Shown here piece after piece: positions 1 to 11,065 of a stretch of DNA of 64,000 nucleotides; the stretch's first letter is position 1, and each line of letters starts with the position of its first letter. The DNA is from Dasypus novemcinctus (Eukaryota > Chordata > Mammalia > Cingulata > Dasypodidae): contig NC_080675.1 in assembly GCF_030445035.2 (NCBI RefSeq), positions 62,760,544 to 62,824,543 of the forward strand, written 5' to 3'. Under the pieces are notes generated by a model. It made no database searches. It was not told where the DNA came from and was given only the letters and a program-made list of their open reading frames with translations. The position numbers and the translations under genes are program-made.

Positions 1-33
1 GACACCCTAACCACTGGGCCAAGTCCGCTTCCC
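1..33 (-). mobile_element. Long DAS-type SINE, tRNA-head end only (cut by window edge)
   Basis: The first 33 bases match the tRNA-derived head of the long SINE seen complete at 35943-36364 and elsewhere, ending in the usual cttccc. The body and tail lie outside the window, to the left. Confidence 0.85.
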
Positions 34-43
34 TGGTATTTAA

Positions 44-268
44 ATAATAGCATTTATTGAGCACTGTTTACGTAACAGGCATGGTTTGAAGTTCTTTAGT
101 TGTATTATCTTATTGAATCCTCCATGAAGATTAAGTCTGAGGTCAGTACTATCCTCATTTTTACAGATATGGAAACGCAGGTTTAGAGATAAAACAATGT
201 ACAGAGAGCTGGAGAGCAGAGAAATAGGAAGTTTGCGTCCACTCTTAGCCACTCTACTGTACAGCCTA
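44..268 (-). mobile_element. MIR SINE relic
   Basis: The stretch begins with the reverse complement of the MIR 3' end (tttattgagcact) and continues through the core, where a diverged version of the antisense 'cag atg agg aaa ctg' signature is seen near 170. It is heavily mutated, as expected for an ancient mammal-wide element. Confidence 0.75.
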
Positions 269-274
269 CATCAT

Positions 275-600
275 TAATTTATTCGTTTAAAAACTATTGA
301 GTATAATACATGCTAGACATTGGGCTGAGGAAATAAAGAGTACTATGATATAGTTTCTGGCTAAGATAAATTTATAGTCTAGTGGAGGAAACAAATTATG
401 ATACAGTAATCAAGAGAGGAGGGAACAAAGTGTTGTGGAGGCTCAGAAGAGAGCTGGAAAACAAATGGGGAGGCCGGGCTGGAAGAGGTGAGAGACAGCA
501 GGCTGGATGTTAAGAGAGCAGGGTCTAGGTGGGAGAGGTGGGTTGGAGCAGATTTCATATGGCATTGTAGTGAAGCTAAGAAGCGCTGCTGTGATCATGT
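275..600 (-). mobile_element. L2 LINE 3' end relic
   Basis: The order of motifs is that of an antisense L2 3' end: an attgagtat-type start, tgctagacattgggctgagg, then tctagtggaggaaac, followed by a purine-rich stretch. It directly follows the MIR. The right limit is approximate. Confidence 0.6.
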
Positions 601-1388
601 GAGAGGAAGTGATTTAAAGAAAACATTGCACAAGTGTGAGACACTATTAGTGGATTATTAATAGTGTGCTACTTATCACAGTGCTAGAACAGCATTTAGA
701 AATGTGGGAAAACACTAGAGAGATGGAAGTTGGTTTCCATCTTTGCTTTCAGTTAATTTAAATTCAGGATGAGACAGACAACGCTTACATAACTGAAGCA
801 ACTAGAGTATAGCACAAATGCAGTAGACAATCCAGAGCGAGGCGATATGTTACAGACTAGAGACACTCAGGGTATCTGTGCAGTGTGGGTGGTATAAGAA
901 GCGGGAGGTTCAGGTGGTCATCACTTGTCTTGATTTCCTGGGAGAGCCAGACAATTTCCTTCCCTTTAGGCTCTGCTCCACCAGCCTTCCTTCAAACAGT
1001 GTCTTCTAAGCTGTGATCTGATCTTATCACCCCACAAGTTAAAATCAGAAAAGTGCTGGTGCCAGGTCATTCTGGGTCACAGGAGCCCATTACTAAATTT
1101 TCAGCAATTTCGTGAGCCAGTTGTTCAATACAGCCTTTATTAAAACCTAAACTACACAAACTTACAATGAAATACTTTCTATTAGAACAAAGATAATAAA
1201 TTTCCAAAACTCATAATTTCCTGATGATTTTAGTCATTAATAACTATGTTACTATTACCTATGCTCTTGAAATAATGGTATCTGTAGTGTGGAAATATTA
1301 TATAATGGTGTGCTACTGCAAGTCCAATGTCAGTGACTTCATGTTGGCAGCTAGAATCAGCTGTGGTGGGAGGATTTATTTACATTAT
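601..1388. other. Unique sequence, no gene seen
   Basis: I see no coding frame, RNA gene or clear repeat here. Short stretches near 1020-1160 may be an unrecognised old DNA transposon, but I cannot name it. Confidence 0.5.
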
Positions 1389-1397
1389 AGAAGTCAG

Positions 1398-1833
1398 GGC
1401 GGTGGACTTGGCCCAGTGGATAGGGCGTTCATCTACCACAAGGGAGGTCTGCGGTTGAAACTCTGGGCCTCCTTGACCTGTGTGGAGCTGGCCCATGTGC
1501 AGTGCTGATGTGCACAAAGAGTGCCGTGCCACGCAGGGGTGTCCCCCACGTAGGGGAGCCCCACATGCAAGGAGTGCGCCCTGTAAGGAGAGCCGCCCAG
1601 TGTGAAAGAAAGTACAGCGTGCCCAGGAATGGTGCTGCACACACGGAGAGCTGACACAACAAGATGACACAACCAAAAGAAACACAGATTCCCGTGCCAC
1701 TGACAACAACAGAAGCGGACAAAGAAGAAGATGCAGCAAACAGACACAGAGAACAGACAACCGGGGTGTGTGTGGGGGGGGGGGGGGAGGGGAAGGGGAG
1801 AGAAATAAATAAATAAATCTTAAAAAAAAAAAA
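1398..1833 (+). mobile_element. Long DAS-type tRNA-derived SINE, complete, sense orientation
   Basis: This is the only long copy in plus orientation. The tRNA-like head carries an A-box-like tggcccagtgga (1409-1420) and a B-box-like ggttgaaactc (1453-1463), the usual internal RNA polymerase III promoter parts. The body follows, then a G-run (about 1769-1788) and a tail of (aaat)n plus poly-A. The insertion is flanked by a 9-base target duplication, agaagtcag, at 1389-1397 and 1834-1842. Antisense open frames of 100-138 codons cross it and come from its GC-rich body; I do not regard them as genes. Confidence 0.92.
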
Positions 1834-1842
1834 AGAAGTCAG

Positions 1843-2437
1843 CAAATGCTACAAATCACCTCCACACCCAGAGCCAAATATGACCCATTCACCATTCTTC
1901 AGTAGTTCCCCTTAGATATGTGGCCCCTCACCACCTCTCCAGCTTCATTTCCTGCTGGTCCTTTTTTCTACACTACATTTTATATTTCTGCAGGCTGGAT
2001 GACTTGACATGTCCTTGGTATGAATGCTGTATCAGGCTTCTGTGTCTTTATTTTGAAGGCCTTTCTCTTCCTTGTCAATTTGGATCGTTTGTCTTTAACA
2101 TGCAGCGTTGATGGTCTCTCTTCCTTGCCTCCTCTTCCCAGAATGAACCTCTCGCTCATGTGAACCAGCTCTGAACCCTGTACAGAGTTTTATTATTTTA
2201 CTTCCCCCACACTGACCTGTGACAATTGTGTTTGCACATCACTTCCCTATGTCTGTGAAGATGTATTTTTGTATTTTCAGCATCTGAATCGGCCTGTGGC
2301 ATATCCAACATGCATAGATCTTTAGAGATGTCCGGAAAGAGTCCAGTAAGTGAGTGAAAAAAAGAGCAGGGGCCATATATAGATAGGAGGAGAAGAGAGG
2401 CGATCTGAGAGGCGATTTATTATGATGTATAGACTTT
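1843..2437. other. Unique sequence, no gene seen
   Basis: AT-balanced unique DNA. Open frames here are short and without recognisable domains. Confidence 0.5.
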
Positions 2438-2605
2438 GAGTCTAATAAACCTAGATTTATCACTTACAAGTTGTGTAACTCTGAGCAAGTTACTTAACTT
2501 CTCTGAACTCAGGTTTCTTATATATAAAACTATGTAAAATGGGGAAAATAATATATGCCCTCAAGATATTTTGGGTTATCTTAGGTACTTTATAAATATT
2601 AATTG
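2438..2605 (+). mobile_element. MIR SINE relic
   Basis: Sense MIR core: cacttacaagttgtgtaac, then gagcaagttacttaacttct, then aaaatggggaaaataatat and the trailing tactttataaatatt. This is one of the clearest MIR copies in the window. Confidence 0.9.
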
Positions 2606-3844
2606 AAGATTGAATGGGAACAATGTATGCCATGTGTTTAGCATAATATCAAGATCATAGAAAGTGTGTGACAAATATCTGTCATATTATTATTCCTATC
2701 AGTTCTATATGTAATGCCTTGTTTCCCCAGAAAAATCCTTAAATATTTCTTCAGGGAATTGAGACTACTTCTTAGCAACATCACTGTCTCTGATAGTGAA
2801 TCACAGTATTTTTATGACTGAAAAGTCTGTCAGTGCTTTCTGGAACCTGGAAGCTGTTTTTCTATTAAATATTATAATTTAAAAAGGTTTGTTGGATTTT
2901 TAAGGGTGATCTTTATAATATTTCAGGGACAATTTCAGTGTGAACACATCTTTAAAACACTAGTATAAATTAATGGAAGTATAATTTGAGTTACAAATAT
3001 GCTACATATATTCTTTAGCATTTCACAAAGCAAGACTTTTCTGTACCACACAAATACTATATCCTTAACTCATTAATGAAGAAAAACTGTGTGCAGTTCC
3101 AAAGGAAGACACTAGGCGGCACTCTTGTCAGGCAAACTCAGGGTTTCCTGTTGCACCGAAGTGGGGTTTGCTGGTAAAGCGTAGACACCAAGTAGTGTTT
3201 AGTAATAAGAATGTTCAACCTGCTAAAGACGAGAAACAGAGAAGAAATGATTTATTAAGATACTCTAAAAGAGATATTACAGACAGAAACTAAAAACCTT
3301 TCGAATGTAGGACTTAATGGGGCACCGTATTTTGGTAGAGTGGGCCGGGAACACAAGAAATCATCAGGCACTTTGGAGGAAGTGTGATAGCACTCAATCC
3401 TGTTTTTTGAACATTTTAAGCTCAGCACTGCTGGATCTTTAAAATAATTTTTCTTGTTTCCAGTTTGTGCTTCCACATTCTACTGATACAATTTGGAAGG
3501 AGTAGGGGCAGAAACAGCGTGGGAAAGAGACACATGCAAAAACAGTTTGGTAACTTCATTATCACCCACATACAACTCATGCAACCAGCCCTGTTTTCAG
3601 AACAATTTAGCTCTGTATATTCCACAGTACTATGTAGGTTCAGGAGGCCTGGGTCCCTGCCCCGCTCTAACGTTGAGTTGTGACATGTCTTAGGAATTTC
3701 GAGTCTCTAGGCGGGGGAAGGAGTTGTTCATTTCTACTTTCTTTCTCTTCCCTATTAATCCATCACTCCTGGCTATTGGCTCCTGCCCCATAAATGTGCC
3801 TCAGATTTTGTCTCTGAAGTCAAAGGCATGAGTGTTTTGTTTGT
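2606..3844. other. Unique sequence, no gene seen
   Basis: AT-rich to about 3100, then mixed composition. No repeat or gene is recognised. A ctattggctcctgcccc stretch with a following cataaa (about 3773-3795) resembles a CCAAT plus TATA-like arrangement just upstream of the open frame at 3845, but this is weak evidence for a promoter. Confidence 0.45.
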
Positions 3845-4099
3845 TTGACTTTTGTTACTGGTCATGAAAAGATTGTTACATGTTCTAAGGATGATGTGAA
3901 GGAAGAGGGAAACCATATTAATAATCAAAATAGTTCTCAGTCTTTTAGCAATGTTGTTTGGGTAGGATCTGATTTAGTAGGAGAGACTTGGGGGGATCCT
4001 TTAGATATAGGTAATTTTGATATTCAAAGAGAATTTGTTTTGTTAGAAGGAGGACATATGCAATCATGTCACCTCACCCTCTCATCACATCTTCTGTAG
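3845..4099 (+). other. Unrecognised 84-codon open frame in non-repeat DNA
   Basis: An ATG-initiated frame of 84 codons lies in DNA that I cannot assign to a repeat. Codons favour A/T-ending forms such as gtt, tta, aga and gga, and the translation has an acidic, mixed composition without a signal peptide or membrane segment. The stop falls just before the SINE at 4126. I recognise no family. It could be a chance frame, a decayed exon or a fragment of an old mobile element. Confidence 0.2.
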
Positions 4100-4125
4100 T
4101 TTGTCAAGGAGGCTGTGTTTTTATT

Positions 4126-4553
4126 TTTTTATTTTTTTAAGATTTATTTTATTTATTTCTCTCCCCTCCCCCCCCACCTCAGTTGTCTGTTCTCTGTGTC
4201 CATTTGCTGTGTGTTCTTCTTTTCTGTCCGCTTCTGTTGTTGTCAGGGGCACAGCAATCTCTGTTTCTTTTTTTTGTTGCATCATCATTCTGCGTCAACT
4301 CTCCATGCGTGCGGTGTCATTCTTGGGCAGGCTGCACTCTCTTTTGTCCTGGGCACCTCTCCTTATGGGGCGCACTCCTTGTGCGTGGGGCTCCCCTATG
4401 TGGGGGGCACCCCTGCATGGCATGGCACTCCTTGTGCACATCAGCACTGTGTGTGGGCCAGCTGCACACGGGTCAAGGAGGCCCGGGGTTTGAACCTTGG
4501 ACCTCCCATGTGGTAGACGGACGCCCTAACAACTGGGCCAAGTCTGCTTCCCT
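4126..4553 (-). mobile_element. Long DAS-type SINE, antisense
   Basis: It reads as the reverse complement of the long SINE: T-rich tail with (ttta)n, body with cagctctccatgcgtgcgg, then the tRNA head ending gccaagtctgcttccc. An imperfect T-rich target duplication (gtttttatttttt on the left, gggtttatttttg on the right) flanks it. The longest open frame of the window (4183-4884, 233 codons) starts inside it and runs on into the microsatellite and L1, so it is not a gene. Confidence 0.9.
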
Positions 4554-4580
4554 GGGTTTATTTTTGTCTCATTTTTTTGT

Positions 4581-4664
4581 TATCTATCCATTCATCTATC
4601 ATCCATCCATCTACCCATCCATCCATCCATCCATTCATGCATCCATCCATTCATCTATTCATAT
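4581..4664. repeat. (ATCC)n microsatellite, interrupted
   Basis: Tandem atcc units with several atct, accc and atgc variants occupy about 84 bases directly downstream of the SINE. Confidence 0.9.
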
Positions 4665-4768
4665 CCCTCACTCTGGTTCCTTTCTTTTAGCTGGAGATCA
4701 AGCCTCAGTTTATCTTATACAACCATTGCTCCAGGACATCCTATTGAATAAAAAATGGGTTTTCCTGG

Positions 4769-5606
4769 TGTTTATGCTCCCCAATGTGATAGAGTTAGAC
4801 TCAGCAGTGGTTTCCCTCTGCATGACTCTTCTGTCCTTCTATCTGAACCTAAAATTAGTACTAGAGTTGGTAGGTGTAAACTGAAGAGACTTAAATCTTT
4901 GGGCTGTCCATGTGCTAGGTGGGTCCTGAATCTCAATGGAGTTGCAACACTTTCTCTCCAGTTCAATGGGCTAACCCAGGACAACCAAAGGGAAGGAGAT
5001 GATGGACAAACAACATACCAAGGAACAGAGAGTGTCTACAACTGCAAGCAAGAGAGTCCCATCCATTGGATGTATGGGATCAAAGCCCCCCTCAATTAAT
5101 GGTGGAGTGGGCATCACCATCCCAGAGTAATCAGGATTGGGAAATAAACCATGGACTAAAATAAATGTGCTAGTGTTCTACTATAGACTTATTGTGATTT
5201 GAGCAGTGGAAGAAATACCATTGCACAGTGGAGGTAGTAACCCATGGATGCTCTGGGGTTAGGGAGACGGAAAACAGGTGTAATAGGGGGGCATTTTTGG
5301 GACCTGGGAATCATCCTGAATGACATTACAATGATACAGACTATTATATATCTAGCCATAGTCTACAGAGTTGAATGGGAGAGAGTGTAAACTACAATGT
5401 AAACTATAATCCATGCTTAGTGGCAATGCTCCAAAATGTGTTTATCAATTTCAGTGAATGTATCACACTGATGAAAAATGTTGCTAAGGTGGGAAAATGG
5501 GGGAGGTGTGGGGAGCAGAGCATATGGGAATCCCCTATATATTCTCTGTAATATTTATGTAATCAAAGTATCTTTTAAAAAATAAAATGTGTGGAAAAGA
5601 AAAGAA
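4769..5606 (+). mobile_element. L1 3' end (3'UTR), 5' truncated, sense
   Basis: It is homologous to the other L1 3'UTR copies in the window (17174, 24225, 27144, 37984, 62492). Shared landmarks are ctagagttggtaggtg, ggagttgcaacactttctct, tggagtgggcatcaccatcc, tgttctactatagacttatt and the G-rich tract near 5490-5517. It ends in an A-rich tail. A near-perfect duplication flanks it: gggttttcctgg (4757-4768) and gggttttctgg (5607-5617). No ORF2 sequence remains. Confidence 0.88.
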
Positions 5607-5616
5607 GGGTTTTCTG

Positions 5617-5703
5617 GGGAGTATGTGTAGCTCAGTTGGTTGAGTGCCTGCTTCCCATGTCTGAGGTCCTGGGATCAATTCCTGATGCCTCCTAAAAAAA
5701 AAA
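5617..5703 (+). mobile_element. Short tRNA-derived SINE monomer (DAS type), sense
   Basis: The head reads gtgtagctcagttggttgag and ...gaggtcctgggatcaattcc, matching the D-arm and T-arm (A and B boxes) of a tRNA-Ala-like ancestor, followed by an A tail. It sits immediately after the L1 3' end and reuses the same ggttttctg motif as its right duplication (5704-5712). Confidence 0.85.
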
Positions 5704-5712
5704 GGTTTTCTG

Positions 5713-7040
5713 ACTTTGTCTTTGTAGCTTTATACTCTTAACTTCTGACTAAATATTACAGGAAAATGTCCTTTCCTCACCAAATTAACCACCAAGAGAT
5801 ACAAGACACTCATCTTTCCCGATCCAAAAGAAAAAAAGGAAAAATATAGGTGTTTATGTATTGTAAAGAATAATCTCAGAATATGTAAAATTAGTATTGG
5901 ACCCATTGGCCAAACTGCTGCTCTTTTCTAGTTAGGGAGGATTGAAGTAGTCACGTATGGCCCACCCTTTTCCCTTCTTTCCTGATGCAGTCCTAGATTT
6001 GAGTATGTGGGGAATATTTGTCCATTCCAAGTGAAAGTGTGGTTTGGCAGAGGAGGCTTGGAATGGAACGAATGGGGTAGTTTCATTGCTTTCCCTGTTG
6101 GTGCCTCCCCACTGCCCCTACCTCTTCCCCTAGCTCATCAAACTTTAATTGAAAGACCTATGAGTTTTGCTGTTCTTTAGCTACTCTAAGATGAGATGGG
6201 GCTCAGGCATGTGCAGGTGACATCAAATTTGTGACCCAGCTTCATGCCTAACCCATAGGTTTTGGTCAGAGTAGGCAATTGTGCCAGTTCTCTCTCCTCT
6301 TAGTCTGAGGAGATGCTTGGAATTCTGAGCATTTGAGTCACAGTTTTTGGTTAAGGCGTTGATTCTGGGAGACCAAGTTCCTATGCAAATCTCGACCTTG
6401 AGGAACCATATATGAACGTATTATCACCCCTTAACAGAGATTAGTGGATGTGCTGACAGAGAACAAGGTCCTGGAGGGAAATACAGCTCACTAGGGTAAA
6501 TTTTGACAAAGAAAGGGAGAAAATCTGGGTTTGGGGTCTTGCTTGGGAAGGCAGGCTCAAGGGGAAGACTGCATACAGACACTGAGGGCCTGGGGCATGG
6601 AAAGGGTAAAGTCAGTGCTGACAGGAAGATAGACTAGTGTCAAAGATGAATCCTGTCCACCCTCCAAGGCGACCTTGGCTCAGCCTCACAGATGCTTGGC
6701 CAGGGTTCTGGCCAGGACTTAGGTGCGTGCTTGGTCTGCAGCACAGGCCTTGGGATTCCCTTATCTGCCGTGTTACCATAAACATATACTCATTTTGGTT
6801 CCCCCCTTGAATTCTAGCAATAATAGGGCTCGTTAGCACTTTATGTGGCTTTTATGTACACTGTGTCGTGATTTGTGACAAAGCTGAGGCGGGGACCACC
6901 CTGGCTGAGCGAGGCACCGTTGAGACTTCAGAGATGCCTTTGGGTGCACCTGCCTGCCTCACATCAGACTCACTGCTGCCTCCTCTCAGGCTTTTCACAC
7001 ACAGTTTCCTCCAAAGAGCCTGAGCTCCCATCCACGCAGT
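5713..7040. other. Unique sequence, no gene seen
   Basis: Moderately GC-balanced unique DNA without recognised repeats. Open frames are short and lack domains. Confidence 0.5.
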
Positions 7041-7430
7041 TATTTTTCTTTTGCAATTCTGTCTCTCACAGATTGAGATGACTCATTTGGTCCTGGGGCT
7101 CTTGGCTGGGCAGGACCTCTCCGGAGAAGTAAAGGAGAGTTTAATTAGAAAAAGATCCCTTGCCTGTGGTGGTGATTATCATACTTTATCAAGGGGTGCA
7201 GTCTTGACCCGTGTCTGCTCCCCATTTTTAGTGCTCTGCTGGAGAAGCCAGTAATCAAATCCCCATTGCCGATGGAGGCTTATTTATTGTTGACCCATGG
7301 TTTGAAATGGAAAGGCAGCTCTCCCCCACCTCCATCCCTTTAGCTAAACTAAATGGTTCTGTAAAAAGGCTTTGCACAGGGTTTTCAAACCACTCCACAC
7401 TGCTTCAGGTAAGGTCAGCGAGAGATTTTA
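7041..7430. promoter_or_regulatory. Candidate conserved non-coding element
   Basis: This repeat-free stretch is dense in transcription-factor-like words: an AP-1-type tgactca (7079-7085), a tttaattag homeodomain-like site near 7141 and ttatcat/ttatcaa GATA-like sites near 7177 and 7187. No coding frame is convincing. The call rests only on composition and on the absence of repeats. Confidence 0.3.
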
Positions 7431-7725
7431 GTGAGGGTTTTATTAGCCCAAACTTTGAGGCTTTCATTGCATTTGCCAGGAAATAGGACCTACAAGTGCA
7501 TACTTTCTGGGTGCCTCTAAGGTCATTTCTGTTTTAAGTACAGGGAGCCAGGGACCTGGAATTTCTCCTTCTGATTAAATGTAGATAGCTGGCAGATAAG
7601 CATTTTTAGTAGATGCAGCTTGTATGTTTCAAGAGCAAGTTCAGGTGTCACGGGATAGAGCACAAGGACTGTAGGTCTGGAAACTGGAAATCACAAGGTC
7701 ATGCCCCCGTCGTGCTTCTATGACT
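7431..7725. other. Unique sequence, no gene seen
   Basis: Unique DNA up to the target duplication of the next SINE. No recognised repeat or gene. Confidence 0.5.
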
Positions 7726-7738
7726 TAGAGGACATTTA

Positions 7739-8160
7739 TTTTTTATTTTTTTTAAAGATTTATTTATTTATTTTATTTATTTCTCTCCCCCTGCCAGTTG
7801 TCTGCTCCCTGTGTTCATTCTCTGTGTGTTTTTCTGTGACCGCTTCTATCCTTATCAGCGGCACGGGAATCTGATTTCTTTTTGTTGCGCCATCTTGTTG
7901 TGTCAGCTCTCCATGTGGGCAGTGTCATTCTCCGGCAGGCTGCACTTTCTTTTGCGCTGGGCGGCTCTCCTTATGGGGTGCACTCCTTGCGCGTGGGACT
8001 CCCCTACGCGGGGGACACCCCTGCATGGCAGGGCACTCCTTGCGCACATCAGCACTGCCCATGGGCCAGCTCCACACGGGCCAAGGAGGCCCTGGGTTTG
8101 AACCGAGGACCTCCAATGTGGTAGGCGGACGCCCTAACCACTGGGCCAAGTCTGCTTCCC
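7739..8160 (-). mobile_element. Long DAS-type SINE, antisense
   Basis: Complete copy with (ttta)n tail on the left and tRNA head on the right. It is flanked by a 13-base target duplication with one mismatch, tagaggacattta (7726-7738) and tagaggccattta (8161-8173), which fixes both ends. Confidence 0.93.
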
Positions 8161-8173
8161 TAGAGGCCATTTA

Positions 8174-8905
8174 AGTACTCTGCCTTTTGACTATTTTTTG
8201 GTTATGGAAACTATTGTTGCAAAGGAAACTGACTGCCCATTTGCCCAAGGTGAATGCCACATGCACAGCAGCTTCGCTTTCAGAAATGCATTTTTTTTGT
8301 GCACCGGAGGGAGAAAGTAGGAAAGGGAAGCTAGGGCTTCCTGGGGGAGGCTCCCAAGTGGCGCTGGGGCCATTTAGACAAGCTTTCTCACCTCTTCTTT
8401 GCGCCCTTCAGGCTGCGCAACCCAGCTCTGCAGTAAGTCTCCAGGTTGGCATTGTGCCCCACGGAGTTCTGAGTTACCTGCACACGATGGGAATGTATGT
8501 GCAGGATACAGTTTGTTCTAAAGTTCCTGAGGTTCTGGATATCTTTCACACAGCCAGGACAGGGCCTTCAATTAAGAAAAAAATCAAATTACCCGTCATC
8601 GTGGACTGTATCTAGGGACTGCTTTTTCACGGAGAGAATTTAGCACATTTTCAGGAGGGGGCTCTCTGACTATAACTATCTAAAAATGCCTGTTTATTTT
8701 CCTCCTTGTTATAGAATCTTTCATTTGGGTGAAGGAGTTGCTCACTCCAGGACCCCCTTTAAAAACTCTTAAACCTGTTAGAGGAAAAAGACATGCAGCT
8801 ATTGTTGTTCATTAGCACTTTAGCCTGAATTAGTTTGCCTAATAGCTTTCTAATGGTAGCTAACTGAGGGTTTACAGGGAGAGAAGAAAGATGTAAATTA
8901 GTAGG
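8174..8905. other. Unique sequence with a 142-codon open frame
   Basis: An ATG frame on the plus strand runs from 8187 to 8615 (142 codons), the longest open frame I find outside a repeat. Its translation has a basic C-terminal run and no domain I recognise. No splice sites, promoter or poly-A signal clearly frame it, and the region may simply be old unique non-coding DNA. Confidence 0.25.
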
Positions 8906-8934
8906 AGTGTGTGTGTGTGTTTGTGTGTGTGTGT
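8906..8934. repeat. (GT)n microsatellite
   Basis: About 14 gt units with one tt interruption. Confidence 0.95.
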
Positions 8935-9738
8935 TGCGAAGGCTTGAGTGGGGGTACAGGAGGACGGTCCTGAGTGCCTGAGTTGGGAGGCAGGACTCAT
9001 CAAAGACAGTTTCTTCCTCTGTCGTCGTTTTTCTCAGAGCACTATTTCGGCAGCATCCCCACCTCCCAGAAGGTCACAAGCCATTACTGTCTTGCCACCC
9101 TTACTGCTAACCCAATTATTGGGCAAAGGAGTCAAGTAATTAGGAAGAGAGACCCAACTGGAAGTATTTCATTTTATCTACTCTCTCTTCTTTAAAATGA
9201 CCTTCCAGTTAACCAGTTTTATTGTCTTCTCTTGGTTTTTAATCTCTATGTTTTTTTTTTACTTGTAAATGAGTCAGTTATTTTCGGTTTGGAGATTTTT
9301 TTGGGGGGGAGAGATGATAAGGAAAAAAAACTCACATCTATGAACAAATTTAGTTTTTCTCTTGGGGTGAGTATGTTACTTCAGGAATCCAGGCTATAAA
9401 CAGACTGTTATCAGTTGGTACCTCCTAGCCTAGGCATACTGATTTTGATTTGTGCACATACTATTACCATAAAAAGTTGAAAAACATATTGATGAGCTTT
9501 TATACTAGTTGGAGTTAGCTGCTGCCTGAAGCTCACGAGAGCCCCTCCAGCCCCTTCCCTAGAAGCCTCAGTCTCCCCACACTCCAGTAACCAAAGAGTT
9601 AATGCCTGGCACCACAGGAGTTTTCCCAACCTGCTCCTGCTTTATAGCTAGTAGAAGGCTGCTGGGGGATTTTGTTTTGTGACCCCTTCCCCTTTAATTG
9701 TGGGGCACTATTATTTAAATGCTACCCATGTCATAATC
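8935..9738. other. Unique sequence, no gene seen
   Basis: Mixed unique DNA with several homopolymer runs of T, G and A around 9250-9330. No coding frame or named repeat. Confidence 0.5.
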
Positions 9739-9939
9739 CAGGGGTCTGCAAATCTGGCCCCCTGCCTATTTTTGTAAATAAAGTTTTATTTGAACACAGC
9801 TATGCCTGCACATTTACAGTTTGTTATGGAGGCATTTATGCTACAAAGGCAGAGCTGAGAAGCTGCAACAGAGATTGCATTGCCCACCAAACAAAAAATA
9901 CTTATCTGGCCCTTTGCAGAAAAAGTTTGCCAACCCCTG
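9739..9939 (+). mobile_element. Non-autonomous hAT-type DNA transposon relic
   Basis: About 200 bases bounded by inverted ends: caggggtctgcaaa on the left and tttgccaacccctg on the right. The inside carries tttttgtaaataaagtttta, tttgaacacagc, gctacaaaggcagagctgag and tatctggccctttgcagaaa, the layout of a familiar mammal-wide hAT-Charlie-type element. I cannot recall its exact name. An 8-base target duplication is not clear, as expected at this age. Open frames on both strands cross it and are not genes. Confidence 0.82.
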
Positions 9940-10634
9940 TTTATCCATTCTGTCTGTAACAGCAGGTGTGAGGCATATGCTTGCTGATCAAGCTGTAAAT
10001 GTGGCATCCTTGACTTGTCCAGCAACCTCCTGTTTCCCGACTTTGGTTTCTCCCTTGGTCCCTCCTTGTCATGTGGCCTGCATCACTGCGCTGCTGATAA
10101 TAAATGAAAAAGGTAATGAAGAAAGGGGAAATGGTAATTGTTTTCTTTTTTCCAAATGTCAAAAAACCCTATGAGTATTTCTGACATTTTCACAAAAAAT
10201 GTTGGTGGTTCCTTATTTGCATGGAGTTTCATGTGGTTCAGAAAGCCTATTTGTAATCCATTTGATTTAAAGTCCCATTTGTCTCTGCTGTCAGGATGGT
10301 AAAATGTATTTGAAGCCTTTTTGCTTTAAGGAAAATAGATGGCTTCACTGCACTCGACATTGAGCTGAGGACTTTACCACTCTCAGGGAAATGTCAATTC
10401 TGAGAAAGACTTGTGCAAAATGAGAGTTGGACAAAATAATTATCCTTGAAGGAGAGTTTTGCTTTTTGCTTAAACAGGATCCATTTTCCCCAAGCCCATG
10501 GGTTTGCTAAACAACAAGAAACCATGAGAGGGTTAGTGTTAGGGTCTCCATCACAAAAGGCCTGTTTTCACTTTTCTGCCTAGTGGAGGGGATCAGTGGC
10601 ACAAGCCATCCAACATGGTAGAGAACCCAAGTGG
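9940..10634. other. Unique sequence, no gene seen
   Basis: No repeat or gene recognised. A purine-rich block near 10100-10150 carries no obvious function. Confidence 0.5.
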
Positions 10635-10639
10635 CAGTT

Positions 10640-11060
10640 TGTTTTAGTTTTCTGGCTGCTAAAGCAAATATCATGCAATGGGTTGGCTTAAGCAATGGGA
10701 ATTATTGGCTCACAGTTTTGAGACTAGGAGAAATCGAAAACCAAGGCATCATCAAACAGTGATGCTTTCTCCCAGAAGACTGGGCTCCTCTGTCACATGG
10801 CAACGCACATGGCAGCCTCTCCTTTTTCTTCTGGGTTCTGTGGACTTTCAGCTTCTGGCTGCTCCCTCTGGCTTTCTTTTTTGCTGTGACCTTCCCTGTA
10901 AGGCTTTCGGTAGCAGGATTAAGACCCATCCTGATTCAGCTGGGCCATACTTTAACTGAAGTAAAATAATCAAAAGGTCCTATTTACAAGAATTCACACC
11001 CACAGCAAATTAAGTTTGAAAACATGGTTTTCTGGGGATACATAACTCCAAAGCACCACA
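10640..11060 (-). mobile_element. Solo MaLR-like LTR (xenarthran family A), antisense
   Basis: Antisense MaLR-type landmarks: ttagttttctggctgct, caatgggttggcttaagcaa, attattggctcacagttttg and atgggcctctc-like body. It begins tg and ends ca and has a perfect 5-base target duplication, cagtt, at 10635-10639 and 11061-11065. It is close kin to the outer LTR at 56507-57572 and, in the other orientation, to those at 12549, 19823 and 39974. No internal sequence is present, so it is a solo LTR left by recombination. Confidence 0.85.
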
Positions 11061-11065
11061 CAGTT

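Noticed and set aside
1398-1480. tRNA-like A and B boxes that might mark a tRNA gene
   Set aside because: They belong to the head of a SINE with a body, a poly-A tail and a target duplication. No cloverleaf with a proper anticodon arm is kept. The same holds for all other tRNA-like heads here.
4183-4884. Longest open frame of the window, 233 codons, plus strand
   Set aside because: It begins in an antisense SINE, crosses an (ATCC)n repeat and ends in an L1 3'UTR. The same kind of frame recurs in other copies of the SINE.
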